Shown: positions 19,944 through 30,890 of the stretch, piece by piece
How positions within the stretch are numbered: the stretch's first letter is position 1
Layout of the letters: each line of letters opens with the position of its first letter
Assembly (NCBI GenBank): GCA_963971535.1
Contig: OZ020594.1
Location: 115,913,127 to 115,977,126, forward strand
DNA length: 64,000 nucleotides
Direction: 5' to 3'
Origin: Notolepis coatsorum
Lineage: Eukaryota; Chordata; Actinopteri; Aulopiformes; Paralepididae
Position numbers and translations under genes: made by a program
The notes under the pieces: model-generated
Database searches by the model: none
The model's input: the letters and a program-made list of their open reading frames with translations, nothing else
Told to the model about the DNA's origin: nothing

Positions 19944-22825
19944 TAGGGTGCATCAAATTGCAATGCAAAAATTTAATCTCAACATATCAATCTGTGTGGG
20001 GTTGCATTCTGTTCGGACAAACATAAAAATGATTTGTGCAAAGTTTGGGAAAGATTCGTTGAGATTTAGAGGTACCACACAGCATGTGAAATATATGAAA
20101 ATTGGCCTTTTTGGGCGTTTTACTAGATAACATGACAAGGCAATTTCAAAAACGGCAAGAAATAGTTTTTGAGAACAACATTTATTAACCCTAACATTTA
20201 AGAACAAAATGTTTGATAACAACATTGAAAGTCTTTCAAACATGTCTCAAGCATCCTAGAGTCCTAGACCTGGTCCAGCTTGCGCTTGCAGCAGCGAAGA
20301 TTTGGCTGTGTTGAGCGGTCATGCTCAACTGCCTGTAGCACATTCTGCAGGTGCTCCTCGCTCCTGGCTGCTGCCACAAAGTCTGACGTCAGTTTGACGC
20401 CACGCTCGGCACAGTCATTCACAACATTGATGGCACGTACATTCACTGCACCCATCTGAAATGCTGTACTGGTAACCCAATCCTCTACATCCAGTGAAAG
20501 AAACGCGGGATCGATGTGCAGCAGGTGCATGCCGAACCAGCAGTCTGGGTTGGCGAGGTCAGCCAAGCTGGTGGTCGGCGAGAGGGTTGGAAACTTTGGC
20601 TTGCCGAAGCCAGTGCCAAAGCGGAGCTGTGGGGCTTGCATGGATATATCAGCCGGCTTGTGCTCCAATATAGCATCTGCAAGTGCGCGCCGCTCGCCAA
20701 CTGGCACCTTGGTGCTGAAGAGTGCCAGGGGCAGCATCTCGCCTGACAGGTACCATAGGTGCCGCTTCAGCGCCTTAATCGCTGATGCTGCGATGCCCTC
20801 GTCAACAGACTTGTATGCGTACAGGTTGTGGTAGAGTGTAAGGTCATTCCATGCCGCATCTACGGCCGTGTCGCAGGTCAACCACCACGTTGCGTAGATG
20901 TGCGTGATGAAGTTGGCAAACGCCCGAATCTTCAGCACCTGCTGCTGCGTAGTGATGGTCCCCTGAGGAAGCAAGGCAATGTGCTGCTCCATCAAGGCCA
21001 GCTTGAGAGTGTAGAGCAGCTTAGCCATCCACCGCGCCTTGTGCAGTGCTCCCGGTCGTTGGAAGTTAACTGGAGTGTGCTCTGCACTGTCTGCACTCAG
21101 ATACACAAGACATAGCTGCACGAACTCGCGATAGTCGCCTCGCTTGTAGTCGAGCACTCCTGCAGCGCACACAATTAGTTCAGCACGCAACTTGCCCAGG
21201 AACGGTGTTTCGGCATCGCCAGGAATGTAGCGGGCCAATGGGCCACTGTCCTTGTGTGGCAACAGGTTCCAGTTGTCGCGCAGACGTGTAAACAATGTAA
21301 CCTCTGGCGAGCGTGACGTCTCCACCTTGAGGTCAGTGAAGATGTGGCTGAGGAGCACCTCGCCGATGTGGTGCCGGCACCCGGACCAGAGCAGTGGTCG
21401 ACCCAGTGAGAGCTGGATGGCAATGCAGGCTGCCGTGAGATGGCCAGTGTTTGACGCGGTGGTGTCAAATGCCATGTTGACAACCTGATCGGTGCAGCAC
21501 CAGTCCTGCAGCAGCTTGCATGTCAGCCGGGCAATGATCGTTCCACATGCCTCATCAGTCCCCTTCATGTATGCTGGCACACCAAGCAGTTTGAGCCGCT
21601 CCGCGTCTCCGATCACCACTGTCAGACGCTCCTCCAACTGGCGCACATTGTTGAGCATTGGCGTCAACTTGCTGTCCCAGTGCAAGGTGCACATGGGAGG
21701 TGGTGTCCACTGTTCTTGCTGGTCCTCACTGATGGCCTGCAACACGTGGCGGCACGCTCGGTCTGCTGTTGCGTAGGATGTGGAGACCATTGCCGAATTG
21801 CCACCGGATTCCTCGATCAGACCGCGCGTGAAGGCAGCATGCTGCATTGGTGTGATCTTCAACCGTGTAGCCAGTGACACAAGACTCGGCCGGCTGAGAA
21901 TGTCTGATGGAATGAAGGCTGTGGTGCCAGTCTTCTTACGCTCACGGGTGGGTGTGTTCTCAGCCGGTGGAGCAGCTGTTTCATCTGCATTGCTGTCTTC
22001 ATCACTTTCGCTTTCCAACACCACCGCCATGCTGGACCTCGCAGTCATCTCCTGCTGCTCCTTGGTAAAGCATGCCTGCTGCGCTGCTTCACGCTCCTGT
22101 CGCCGCTTCAACTTGGATTGCAGATTGGCATCCAATGCTCCAAATGTGGCCACTCTGTCGCCCTTCATGCTGGCCAGGAAAGCAATGTCCTCTGGATCAC
22201 AGATCAGCTCCTCTGCATTTGGAGACCACAGCGGGAATGTGGCATCCAGCTTGTGCTCCATTGCGTCCACCAGTCGAGCTGTAGCCTCACTGGAGCGCCT
22301 GGCCTTTGGAATTTGCAGCAGCTTGTTGCTAGCATCGACAAGCGCTACTATCTTGACGCATGCTCGACGATCACTCACCATTGGGATATTGGCCTTTCCA
22401 TAAAATGGCTGCACCTACTCCAAAACGTCCTTAGCCGCATGGAACCGTGACAAGGCTCCGGTCAAACCTGGCCGCTTGGCATGCAGTTGCGTGTCGCAGT
22501 TGTACAGCATGCACCGCAAGATCTGGCGACCACTTGGCAGTTTGGCGCCAGTGATGATGGCATCTGCATTGGTTATGCTGGGGCCCAGACCAAAGACCAG
22601 GCTGCGGCTGCTCTGGCAGGAGCCTAAGGGCGGCGACGCCATCTTGTGAGAACTGGATAGCTGGAGATATAGTTGGAGAGCTGGATCATGTGGTGGGTGA
22701 TGGTGGAGTTGGGGGAATTGAGTAAACTGTGATGCAGAGCCACACAGGTAAAGCTATTTATAGGCCCATCCCGCCCATCCCCCCAAAAATTGCAGGACCA
22801 GGTGCGAGATGAAACAATGTTGCAA

Positions 22826-22862
<37 letters not shown>

Positions 22863-23031
22863 TAACAGCAGACCATGTTGGGAGAGGACAGCATGTACTG
22901 ATGTACCGTTGCACATCTAAATCACCTCGTATTGCAAAAATATTTTGCATGTATTGTTTTTACATGGATGGTAACACTTTTAGCACCCATACAAATCAAT
23001 ACGCTGGAAATGTGTATTTTGATGCACCCTA
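19944..23031 (-). mobile_element. hAT-like DNA transposon, 3,088 bp, near-intact
   Basis: Perfect 14-bp terminal inverted repeats (TAGGGTGCATCAAA) are flanked by an exact 8-bp target duplication, GCCCTCAC, at 19936-19943 and 23032-23039. The element sits in the 3' UTR of the LINE, whose two halves align perfectly across it. One transposase gene fills most of it. A CA tract lies at about 22828-22856. An 8-bp duplication fits hAT best; P and Merlin elements also make such duplications. Confidence 0.9.
20264..22642 (-). pseudogene. hAT-like transposase with one in-frame TAG
   Basis: The frame starts at an ATG in a good context (AAGATGG). It runs 793 codons, broken only by a TAG at codon 76 (22415-22417). 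It has no BED or THAP zinc finger that I can see. The N-terminal third includes a cysteine-containing segment (LRCMLYNCDTQ) and an acidic linker (ESESDEDSNADE). The central part has MAFDTTASNTG, a plausible first catalytic Asp, then WSGCRHHIGEVLL, which resembles the C-x-x-H motif that precedes the insertion domain in hAT transposases. GALHKARWMAKLLY and a C-terminal LDVEDWVTS follow; the Glu there is a candidate third acidic residue. I do not recognise a named subfamily. The single stop and otherwise open frame suggest very recent activity. Confidence 0.75.
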
Positions 23032-23378
23032 GCCCTCACCCAACCCACCCAACCCCACCCCACCCAACCAACCTCCTCCAATGTACAGTTTCTATGCCAA
23101 ATGTATATACACTCCTTTTCTGGACACTTTTGTATCACAAACAGTACTGTATTTGCAAATCTGATATGTCATAAATGTATAGATGTAGCAGTACTGTCTA
23201 TCTGTATGTCATGTATGTCATATATGTTATGATGAATTGAAAATGGGGGACCCTGATGTAAACAAGACGAAAGTCTTTCTCTGGTCTGCATCCCCTTAAC
23301 AATTGTATGTATTGAGCTGTACTGTACTGTACCCATTCTGCAATCTGTTAATAAACTTTTCAATCAATCAATCAATCA
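23032..23378 (+). mobile_element. 3' UTR of the split LINE, including tail c
   Basis: This continues the LINE of 17870-19935. Its CCAATGTACAG text is shared with the tails of other copies. It ends with the conserved 3' module (23228-23378) and (ATCA)n. Confidence 0.85.
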
Positions 23379-23593
23379 TGCACATAAGTCATATGCTAGT
23401 AGTAGTAGTACTTTGCACTTAAATGAGTTAAATTACACATGGAATGCGATCCATTTTAAGGTAGAAGAGGGAACCCTCAGAGATGTGTGACGTAAAGTGT
23501 GAAGCTGCTCCATAGACGACGTTAAGTTAACCCACTAGATGCACGTCTCCCCTCCCCGAGCAAGGCTAACCCCCACAGAACAGTCCTTTCACT

Positions 23594-23728
23594 ATGAATT
23601 GAAAATGGGGGACCCTGATGTAAACATTACGACGAAAGTCTTTCTCTGGTCTGCATCCCCTTAACAATTGTGTGTATTGAACTGTACTGTACCCATTCTG
23701 CAATCTGTTAATAACATCAATCAAACAG
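23594..23728 (+). repeat. LINE 3'-tail copy (tail d)
   Basis: A solo tail, only about 215 bp downstream of tail c and in the same orientation. Confidence 0.85.
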
Positions 23729-23851
23729 TGCATGAAACCACACAACTGGAATGTGCGTTTGGTTAAGTGCTTTTATCCAGAATGACCCTGGAGTCTCTAT
23801 GGAAAGACGGCTCTAACCAGGTATGTAAGAGCATTAAACACCACAGATCCA

Positions 23852-24053
23852 GCCCCTTTCGTGACTGTGATGCACAGAGTGAATACACAGTCCCTTGTCC
23901 AACCATGTAAAAAATACCTTTGAAACTTCTCTGCGATACTTGTACGAGAAGCGTTTTGATCGAGAAAAGCGAGACAGACTTAATTGTAGGAATTTTACAT
24001 GGTTGGACAAGGGACTGTGTATTCACTCTGTGCATCACAGTCACGAAAGGGGC
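23852..24053. repeat. 61-bp inverted repeat with 80-bp loop
   Basis: Arms 23852-23912 and 23993-24053 are exact reverse complements by eye (left arm begins GCCCCTTTCGTGACTGTGAT). The right arm runs straight into a tandem array. Confidence 0.85.
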
Positions 24054-24440
24054 TACACAGATCCCAACCCAGCTCTCACTGCAGCAGAGAAAGGGGCTAC
24101 ACAGATCCCAACCCAGCTCTCACTGCAGCAGAGAAAGGGGCTACAGATCCAAACCCAGCTCTTACTGCAGCAGAGAAAGGGGCTACACAGATCCAAACCC
24201 AGCTCTCACTGCAGCAGAGAAATGGGCTACACAGATCCAAACCCAGCTCTCACTGCAGCAGAGAAAGGGGCTACACAGATCCCAACCCAGCTCTCACTGC
24301 AGCAGAGAAATGGGCTACACAGATCCCAACCCAGCTCTCACTGCAGCAGAGAAAGGGGCTACACAGATCCAAACCCAGCTCTCACTGCAGCAGAGAAAGG
24401 GGCTACAGATCCCAACCCAGCTCTCACTGCAGCAGAGACC
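24047..24440. repeat. About 44-bp tandem repeat, nine units
   Basis: The unit reads GGGGCTACACAGATCC, then AACCCAGCTCTCACTGCAGC and AGAGAAA. Small changes (CCC/CCA, AAAG/AAAT, loss of ACAC) distinguish units. All three forward frames stay open but code only for a low-complexity repeat. Confidence 0.95.
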
Positions 24441-24454
24441 GAAAACCGTGAAGG

Positions 24455-24899
24455 TTGATTTGCCTATTTCGTGTTTTGAGAGGATTTAAACTCAAGATTC
24501 TTTTGACACCTCATCATTATCATCATTTTGCGATATCATAACAAAGAGGTGGGAATCTTTGTGGGATCTCACAATTTCAATTCTTGGGGTCACTATTTGA
24601 TTTAATTCACGATTATCGAGGCAATGCAATAGATTTTTTTCTATTTAGCTAAACGCATAGCTCTACATATAGACCTAGTCTGATTTATTTAAATAATGTT
24701 TATTTATGCTAGAGGCTGCAGGGGCTGTGCAGTAGATTCATGATGTGATGTGAGGGGTTGTCAATGGAGAACAAATTATACAGAACAAATGCTAGTCTGA
24801 ATAATTTGTTCCCATCCCTTTTGAATATTATCCACCCATTTGCTGTATAATAAAAAATTTCAGTCTGCATGCAAACAGTTTGATTTCTTATTTTTACAG
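24455..24899. other. Intron 1 remainder
   Basis: AT-rich intron sequence leading to the exon 2 acceptor (TTTTTACAG). No other feature is seen. Confidence 0.5.
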
Positions 24900-24960
24900 G
24901 AAAGCGAATATTCGAGTCACGGTTGAGCTCCAGTTAACAACAAGTCCAGTCCACAGAAGA
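24900..24960 (+). CDS. sass6: SAS-6, exon 2
   Basis: The acceptor TTTTTACAG|G and donor AGAAGA|GTGAGT bound 61 bases, which complete codon 21 and encode residues 22-41. The sequence is KANIRVTVELQLTTSPVHRR, the counterpart of the VSIRMSIELQ...SSPVHRK strand pair of vertebrate SAS-6. The exon is phase 2 in and phase 0 out. Too short for a standalone frame, it was found by looking for the missing N-terminal strands between exons 1 and 3. Its fit in length, phase and sequence is strong evidence that it is real. Confidence 0.85.
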
Positions 24961-25326
24961 GTGAGTGTTCTGTACATGGTGTGAAATGAACCCTTGGGTT
25001 CAGTCATCAAATGAGTAGTCACTATATTTAAAATGTTGATCTTGTTCTTGATGTAGGCTATAAAAAGTAATCATAATTAGGCTAGATTATGTTAAATAAA
25101 TACATTCAATGAATGTTATGGCTCTGCATTTGTGTGAATTATTATTACATATATTTTTGTAATTTTGTCATGTTTTAATTTTTGCAGCTGACCCTGCGTC
25201 AAAGAGATTGCAATCATAATTTTAAGCTTTTGTTTAAAGGTGTAGCCTTTTCAACATATCTCCACAAGACAAAAACACACAAACAAGCCAACATACAGTA
25301 CTGAGTTCAAAATGAAGGGTTGCTTG

Positions 25327-26200
25327 TAGAATTGTTCAGATACCGATACCAGTATCGGAAATGCCGCCGATACTGCCTAAAATGCTGGTATCGGTATCGG
25401 CGAGTACACGTAAATTCTAGCCTCCGATCCCATGACGTCATTTATCTCCTGCCGAGAGTGAGGATTATAAAATGAACGTGTTTTAAAGTGTGATGCTGTT
25501 TGTCATTTTAACAGCAGATCACTTTCTTAAATTTCATTGTCCCCGACAGAGCGTGTGACGGGGAGCTCGGACGGGATGTGTTTTGCTTGCTGGTGTTATG
25601 ATAGCATTAGCTGAAAAGCTAGCTAGTTGGAACAACATCCGCTTTAACGTTACATCAAATCAGATGATCGCCTGTCCTTTCTCCAGGACCTGACACTGTC
25701 CGTCTATCAACAATAATGCACCCACGGTGAATCGTATTTAAGTCAAGTAGCTACTGACTAGCGTTAGCTGACTAACGTTATCAAATGTCAATGTGGGGAA
25801 GACGAGCTAGGTCAGCTAGCTTAGCATGATAACGTTACCGTGGCTAAATTTGGTGCTATTCATAATCCATCAATAATGGCTGCAGACCTGCAAGCAAAGT
25901 ACAGCAAGTTCCAAGTGCCAAAGGATAAGAGTCTGAGGTGGAGTCTCAAAAGAGAATGTTGAATATTTATTTTGCATCGAAAATCACAACATAAACGGTA
26001 ATACTAGCTTACAGACTGGGTAGCGAGTGCAACACCGTCTAACGTCCGTGCGGATCATTGGAGTAGGGTATATCTGCAGTGCCGCAGCCCCATACTTGAT
26101 TAATGATACTAATCTATACAATCACCTGTTGAATAAATACCATTACTTTCTAGTTATTACTAAAAAAACAGTATATATAAACCAGTATCTGTAAAAAAAA

Positions 26201-26249
<49 letters not shown>

Positions 26250-26389
26250 GATATATATATATATAATTTATATAATAGTTTTTTTTTTATGTATGCACTG
26301 GTATCTGATCAGTATCGGTATCGGCCGATACCCAAAGCTTAGGTATCGGAATCGGATCGGGAAGGAAAAATGGTATCGGAACATCTCTA
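25327..26389. mobile_element. hAT element (TAGxxxTGTTC/CGATAC family), non-autonomous
   Basis: The 8-bp target duplication GTTGCTTG (25319-25326, 26390-26397) flanks ends TAGAATTGTTCAGATACC and, inverted, TAGAGATGTTCCGATACC. Sub-terminal GGTATCGG repeats are abundant. An AT microsatellite lies at about 26205-26260. It lies in sass6 intron 2. Confidence 0.85.
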
Positions 26390-26581
26390 GTTGCTTGTAG
26401 TGTAGCAGTGCAAGGACCCCCTTGAACCAGTGTTTTGAACTTAAAATAGTTAGATTTTCATGTCCCTTGTGTCCCTTGTTAGTAACTAACTTGTTGTTTA
26501 CATGCTCCTTATTAGTAACTAACTTGTTGTTGTTTACATGCTCCTTGTTAGTGACTAACTTGTTGTTGTTTTACATCTCAG

Positions 26582-26661
26582 GATCTTCTAGTCAGACTCA
26601 CAGATGATGCAGACCCCTTTTTTCTGTTCAGTCTTTCCATATCAGAAGAGGACTTTCAAAG
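26582..26661 (+). CDS. sass6: SAS-6, exon 3
   Basis: 80 bases between acceptor TTTTACATCTCAG and donor AAAG|GTAGGC encode residues 42-67 plus two bases. The conserved block is [20 protein letters not shown] followed by SEEDFQ, nearly identical in pattern to vertebrate SAS-6 (RLTDD.DPFFLY..ISEEDFQ). The exon is phase 0 in and phase 2 out. Intron 3, which follows, is only 101 bp and is the one compact intron of this gene segment. Confidence 0.92.
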
Positions 26662-26762
26662 GTAGGCATCTCATTTTAATGATGACAATTCTGAGTCCAC
26701 TAGTGTAAAGTGTGACTCTAGTGTAAATGGGTAAATGTAAACAGTGAAACTTCTTTCCTCAG

Positions 26763-26867
26763 TCTGAAGGTTCAACAGGGGCTGCTGATCGACTTCACAT
26801 CCTTCCCTCAGAAGTTTATTGAGCTACTTAATCTCTGCATCTCGGAGCAAGACTCTGACAATCCAAG
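26763..26867 (+). CDS. sass6: SAS-6, exon 4
   Basis: 105 bases encode codons 68-102 plus two bases of 103. The residues SLKVQQGLLIDFTSFPQKFI and ELLNLCISEQDSDNP match the SLKFQQGLLVDF-FPQKFIDLL helix-strand region of the SAS-6 head. The acceptor is CTTTCCTCAG and the donor CCAAG|GTAAGA. The exon is phase 2 on both sides. Intron 4 downstream is 13,431 bp and hosts many transposons, including the Penelope-like inverted dimer. Confidence 0.92.
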
Positions 26868-27715
26868 GTAAGAAGATGTAATGTAATTTAATTTCCTCAA
26901 TTCAGTGCAATTTCTAATGTAAAGCTACCTGCAAATGGTATTTTCTTGTTAAGAGTGGTGGTACCTCCACAGCAAAACTAGCAAACTGCTCCAACCAGCC
27001 ACATAGTCACTGCACTCATAGTTTAACTTGTTGCTGACCTTTAGAAGCACTATTACAGCTTCATGTGATGTACATAGTAGAAGAGACTCCCAACATGGCA
27101 AATAGTATGTGTTCTTCTCTGATGATGTATTAGATGTACCCAGGGCTAGCTTTCGCAAAACCTTGGGCATATTCAATGGTGGAAACTTTCCATAGGAATA
27201 AAATGGAAATATAGGCGTTATTTGCACAGGTTATATTTATGTCATGCAGATAGAAACATAAACTTGTTTAAACATAAACATTTCATTGAGCCTAATTCTA
27301 AGACTGTTTAGGTACCACAGTATGCAGAAATAGGCAAATAATCATTATAAAAACAAAACGTATACAACTAACTGCATGGTTTAATCTGCATGAGACTAGT
27401 ATAAATTAGGTGTGGCTGACTTGTGGTTCCATTGAGGCCATTCAGATACCTTGAGGTGAGAGGTCAAGGGACCCTATTACGTAACCATTGACTACAGGAA
27501 GGCTCGTTATCTGGTCAATGTTACATATTAAAGAGACGGTAGCCAAAGTATCTAAATAAAGAATATTTAATTTATAATTACCATGGTTTCGTAACAAAAA
27601 TGAACATCAAATAATAAACAGGCAAACACAGAACTATACAGACAGGATCAGCACCAGATGGAAGGGATGACAGACTACTTATACACAAGGGGATGACGAG
27701 ACAACACACACCTGG
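26868..27715. other. Intron 4, 5' part
   Basis: No gene or clear repeat boundary is seen up to the 130-bp direct repeat. Confidence 0.4.
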
Positions 27716-27845
27716 GGTAATGGTAATTGGGTACACCTGGGGGGAAAACAATAGGGACTACACACCATGACAGAGGACTACATCTAGACATGACGGCTCA
27801 CATTAGGAGCGCATGATCAGGGCACAAACATACCCCCACATAACA
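27716..27845. repeat. 130-bp direct repeat, left copy
   Basis: Identical by eye to 31993-32122 (GGTAATGGTAATTGGGTACA ... CCCCCACATAACA). The pair brackets about 4.1 kb of L2, Gypsy and tandem-repeat DNA. A poly-C run follows the left copy. Confidence 0.9.
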
Positions 27846-27965
27846 CCCCCCCCCCCCCCTCAAATTTATGGCCATAACCCCAAAGTGAAATGGGGAAATG
27901 GACATAAACAAGAAAAACCGTACCTAAATAACTAAAGGGGAAGAAAACAAAAATATATAGCGATT

Positions 27966-28094
27966 GATAAATGGGGAACCCTGATGTAAACAAGACGAAA
28001 TTCGCCCTCCGGTCCGCATCCCCCCAACAACTGTGCATATTGAGCTGCCCCGCATTGCACCCTGCAATCCATCAATAAAGTCCCCCATCAACCA
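27966..28094 (+). repeat. LINE 3'-tail copy (tail e), T-to-C biased
   Basis: Aligned with tail c it keeps CCCTGATGTAAACAAGACGA. It then differs mainly by T-to-C changes (TCTTTCTCTGGTCTG becomes TCGCCCTCCGGTCCG). Confidence 0.75.
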
Positions 28095-28254
28095 GGTAAG
28101 GAGAATGGACAGCCTCAGCCTTACTCCTCATCGCTCCCGACTCCTGGAACACAGAGCAAAATCAACAAAAAGCTAAAACAAACAACAACACCTCTCACAC
28201 AACCCCCCCCCCCCCCCAGAAGCACAGCACAAAACCCACACCCCACCACTGACT

Positions 28255-29368
28255 AGTTCAAGTTCAAGTTCAAGTTCTTTAATAGTTGTCATACAGAAGT
28301 ACAGAATACTTTCATACAAAATGCTTCTTACTGTTACGCTCCAGAGACTGTGCTAGACAAGATAGTATCAAATAACATAATATAGCATGTAATTTAGAAG
28401 AAGAAAAATGAGGTCACAGTGTTCGGTATAGACATATGTACAATGTTCTGAGTTACCATATAATATACAATACTATGCAGTGTACTAATGTACAGTACTA
28501 TCTAGTGCAAAGCAGAAATGGGATGAGGTACAATTTTAGGTACAATTTACAGTAAGGTGTACGAGTTGTAGTGCAATCCTTCATCAATAAATATAAAGTG
28601 TGGGGAGTGGGTGCTACAGTGTGTTTGTTTAAAGTGGGTGTGTGCTATAAAGTGTGTGGAGTGGGTGCTACAGTGTGTTTGTTTAAAGTGCGTGTGGATG
28701 TGTGTGCTATGTGCGTTTGGTGGTTGTTGTTGTGTAGTGTTCATTCATTGTTCGTTTAGCAGCCTGATGGCCTGGGGATAGAAGCTTCTTCTGAGTCTTT
28801 CTGTGCTCGCCTTGAGACTCCGGTATCGCTTGCCTGACCGCAGCAGTTCAAAGAGGCAGTTGTTCGGGTGACTGGAGTCTTTAATGATTCTCTTAGCCTT
28901 GCCCGTGCAACGCTTGTTGTAAATGTTCTGGAGGGTGGGGAGCCCCCCTCCAATTGTGCGTTCGGCTGAACGTGTCACTCTTTGTAGTCTGCTTCGGTCT
29001 TGTGCAGTGCTATTCCCAAACCAGGAGGTGATGTTGCCGGTCAAGATGCTCTCAATTGTACATGAGTAGAAGTTCTTAAGGATCTTCTGACTGACTTGGA
29101 ACTTCCTTAGGCGCCTGAGGAAGTAGAGGCGTTGTCGTGCCTTCTTCACAACACTGTCAATGTGTGTGGTCCATGTCAAGTCCTCGGATATGTAGGCTCC
29201 GAGGTACTTAAAGCTGTTGACTCTCTCAACCGGTGCCCCGTCGATGCTGAGGGGGCTGTAGTCCTTGACCCCCGACCTCCTGAAGTCCACAATCATCTCC
29301 TTTGTTTTGCTGACGTTCAGGGAGAGGCTGTTTTCCTGGCACCATCCCGCCAGGACCTTGACCTCTTC
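28255..29368 (-). mobile_element. L2-like LINE fragment
   Basis: A minus-strand LINE with a 3' end of (TTGAAC)n at about 28256-28276. Its 5' end is fused to a Gypsy fragment near 29368. It shares the C-terminal RT motifs with the copies at 57 and 14568 but is a distinct, more diverged subfamily. Confidence 0.8.
28745..29362 (-). pseudogene. L2-like LINE ORF2 C-terminal fragment
   Basis: The open frame reads from the Gypsy junction through SLSLNVSKTKEMIVDF, FKYLGAYISEDLTWTTHIDS, KARQRLYFLRRLRKF, SWFGNSTAQDR and SSHPNNCLFELLRSG to the stop. This is the thumb and C-terminal part of the RT. The catalytic domain lies upstream and has been lost at the junction. The frame has no internal stop. Its closest relatives in the window are the two + strand L2-like copies. 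Confidence 0.8.
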
Positions 29369-29884
29369 CGTGACAACGCGTCGGCCAACACATTGTCCTT
29401 GCCCTTGACATGCACCACCTCCACATCAAAGGCTTGCAGGAAGAGGCTCCAGCGCATCAGCCGCTGGTTCGAATTCTGCATCCTGCCTATAAAGACCAAT
29501 GGGTTGTGGTCCGTGTAAATTTTAACAGGTGACTGAGAGGAGCCAACATACACCTCAAAATGGGAGAGGGCCAGAATCAAAGCCAATGCCTCCTTCTCGA
29601 TGGTCGAGTAGCGCCTCTGGTGTATATTAAACTTCCTGGAGAAGTACGACACCGGGTGCTCAATACCCCCGTCATCATCCTGCAAGACCACTGCGCCAGC
29701 GCCCAACTCGCTAGCATCCACCGCCAATTTAAAAGGCCTCGTGAACACAGGCGCCGCAAGGACAGGGGCACTGACCAGAATGGACTTCAACTGTTGAAAC
29801 GTGAAGGAACACCTAGGCGTCCACTGAAACGGGATCTTCGGGCTCAGCAGATCTGTAAGGGGAGAGGCTACAGCCGAAAAGTTC
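29369..29884 (-). pseudogene. Ty3/Gypsy RT-RNase H fragment
   Basis: The minus strand encodes the end of the reverse transcriptase connection and the start of RNase H: FSAVASPLTDLLSPK, LAVDASELGAGAVVLQ (first RNase H Asp), PVSYFSRKFN, STIEKEALALILAL (Glu), IYTDHNPLVFI (Asp) and KGKDNVLADALSR. These are diagnostic for vertebrate Gypsy elements. It breaks into the L2-like LINE at 29369 and into AT-rich DNA at 29885. LTRs, gag, protease and integrase are all absent. Confidence 0.88.
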
Positions 29885-29984
29885 TATATATATATATTTT
29901 TTTTCATACAGTCAACATATTCTTAAATAATAGCGCTGCCCGAGGCGGGGCATGATACAGTCAACATATAGCAAGAGAGAGCGA

Positions 29985-30470
29985 GAGAGAGCTCCCGTTC
30001 TACAGTCAATATACAGTGTACAGAGAGAGAGACACATTGGAAAGAAATTGAAATGCTATTTGGCCCTAAACAGAGAGTACACAGTGGCAGAATACCTGAG
30101 CACTGTGACTGAAGATCCTTGACTAGGTACAGACTCAGCGAGCACAGCCTAGCCATCGAGAAAGGCCGCCATAGGCAGACTGTGTGTGTTAGAAAGAGAG
30201 AGAGAGAGAGCATGTGTGTTTGTCGTGTGTGTGTGTGTTAGAGAGAGAGCATGTATGAGAGATCCAAAAGGACAAAGATCAACACTTAAATCCAAAGAGA
30301 GAGAGAGAGAGACACATTGGAAAGAAATTGAAATGCTATTTGGCCCTAAACAGAGAGTACACAGTGGCAGAATACCTGAGCACTGTGACTGAAGATCCTT
30401 GACTATGTACAGACTCAGCGAGCACAGCCTAGCCATCGAGAAAGGCCGCCATAGGCAGACTGTGTGTGTT

Positions 30471-30502
<32 letters not shown>

Positions 30503-30890
30503 CATGTGTGTTTGTCATGTGTGTGTGTGTTAGAGAGAGAGCATGTATGAGAGATCCAAAAGGACAAAGATCAACACTTAAATCCAAAGAGAGAGAGAGA
30601 GAGAGACACATTGGAAAGAAATTGAAATGCTATTTGGCCCTAAACAGAGAGTACACAGTGGCAGAATACCTGAGCACTGTGACTGAAGATCCTTGACTAT
30701 GTACAGACTCAGCGAGCACAGCCTAGCCATCGAGAAAGGCCGCCATAGGCAGACTGTGTGTGTTAGAAAGAGAGAGAGAGAGAGAGAGAGCATGTGTGTT
30801 TGTCATGTGTGTGTGTGTTAGAGAGAGAGCATGTATGAGAGATCCAAAAGGACAAAGATCAACACTTAAATCCAAAGAGAAGAGGGTCTA
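29985..30890. repeat. Tandem triplication, 280-294 bp units
   Basis: The landmark GACACATTGGAAAGAAATTG occurs at 30031, 30311 and 30605. Each unit contains GA and TG microsatellites of different lengths. Each also has a coding-like segment whose one frame reads TMYRLSEHSLAIEKGRHRQ, which resembles a transposon-encoded protein fragment. Confidence 0.9.

Noticed and set aside
20514..22450. Plus-strand open frames opposite the transposase
   Set aside because: They are antisense shadows of the hAT-like transposase frame.
23895..24489. Three overlapping open frames of about 150-190 codons
   Set aside because: They follow the 44-bp tandem repeat in all three frames and show no start, domain or neighbour supporting a gene.
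28571..28759. Small Val/Cys/Gly-rich plus-strand frame
   Set aside because: It reads the TG-rich 3' UTR of the L2-like LINE backwards.
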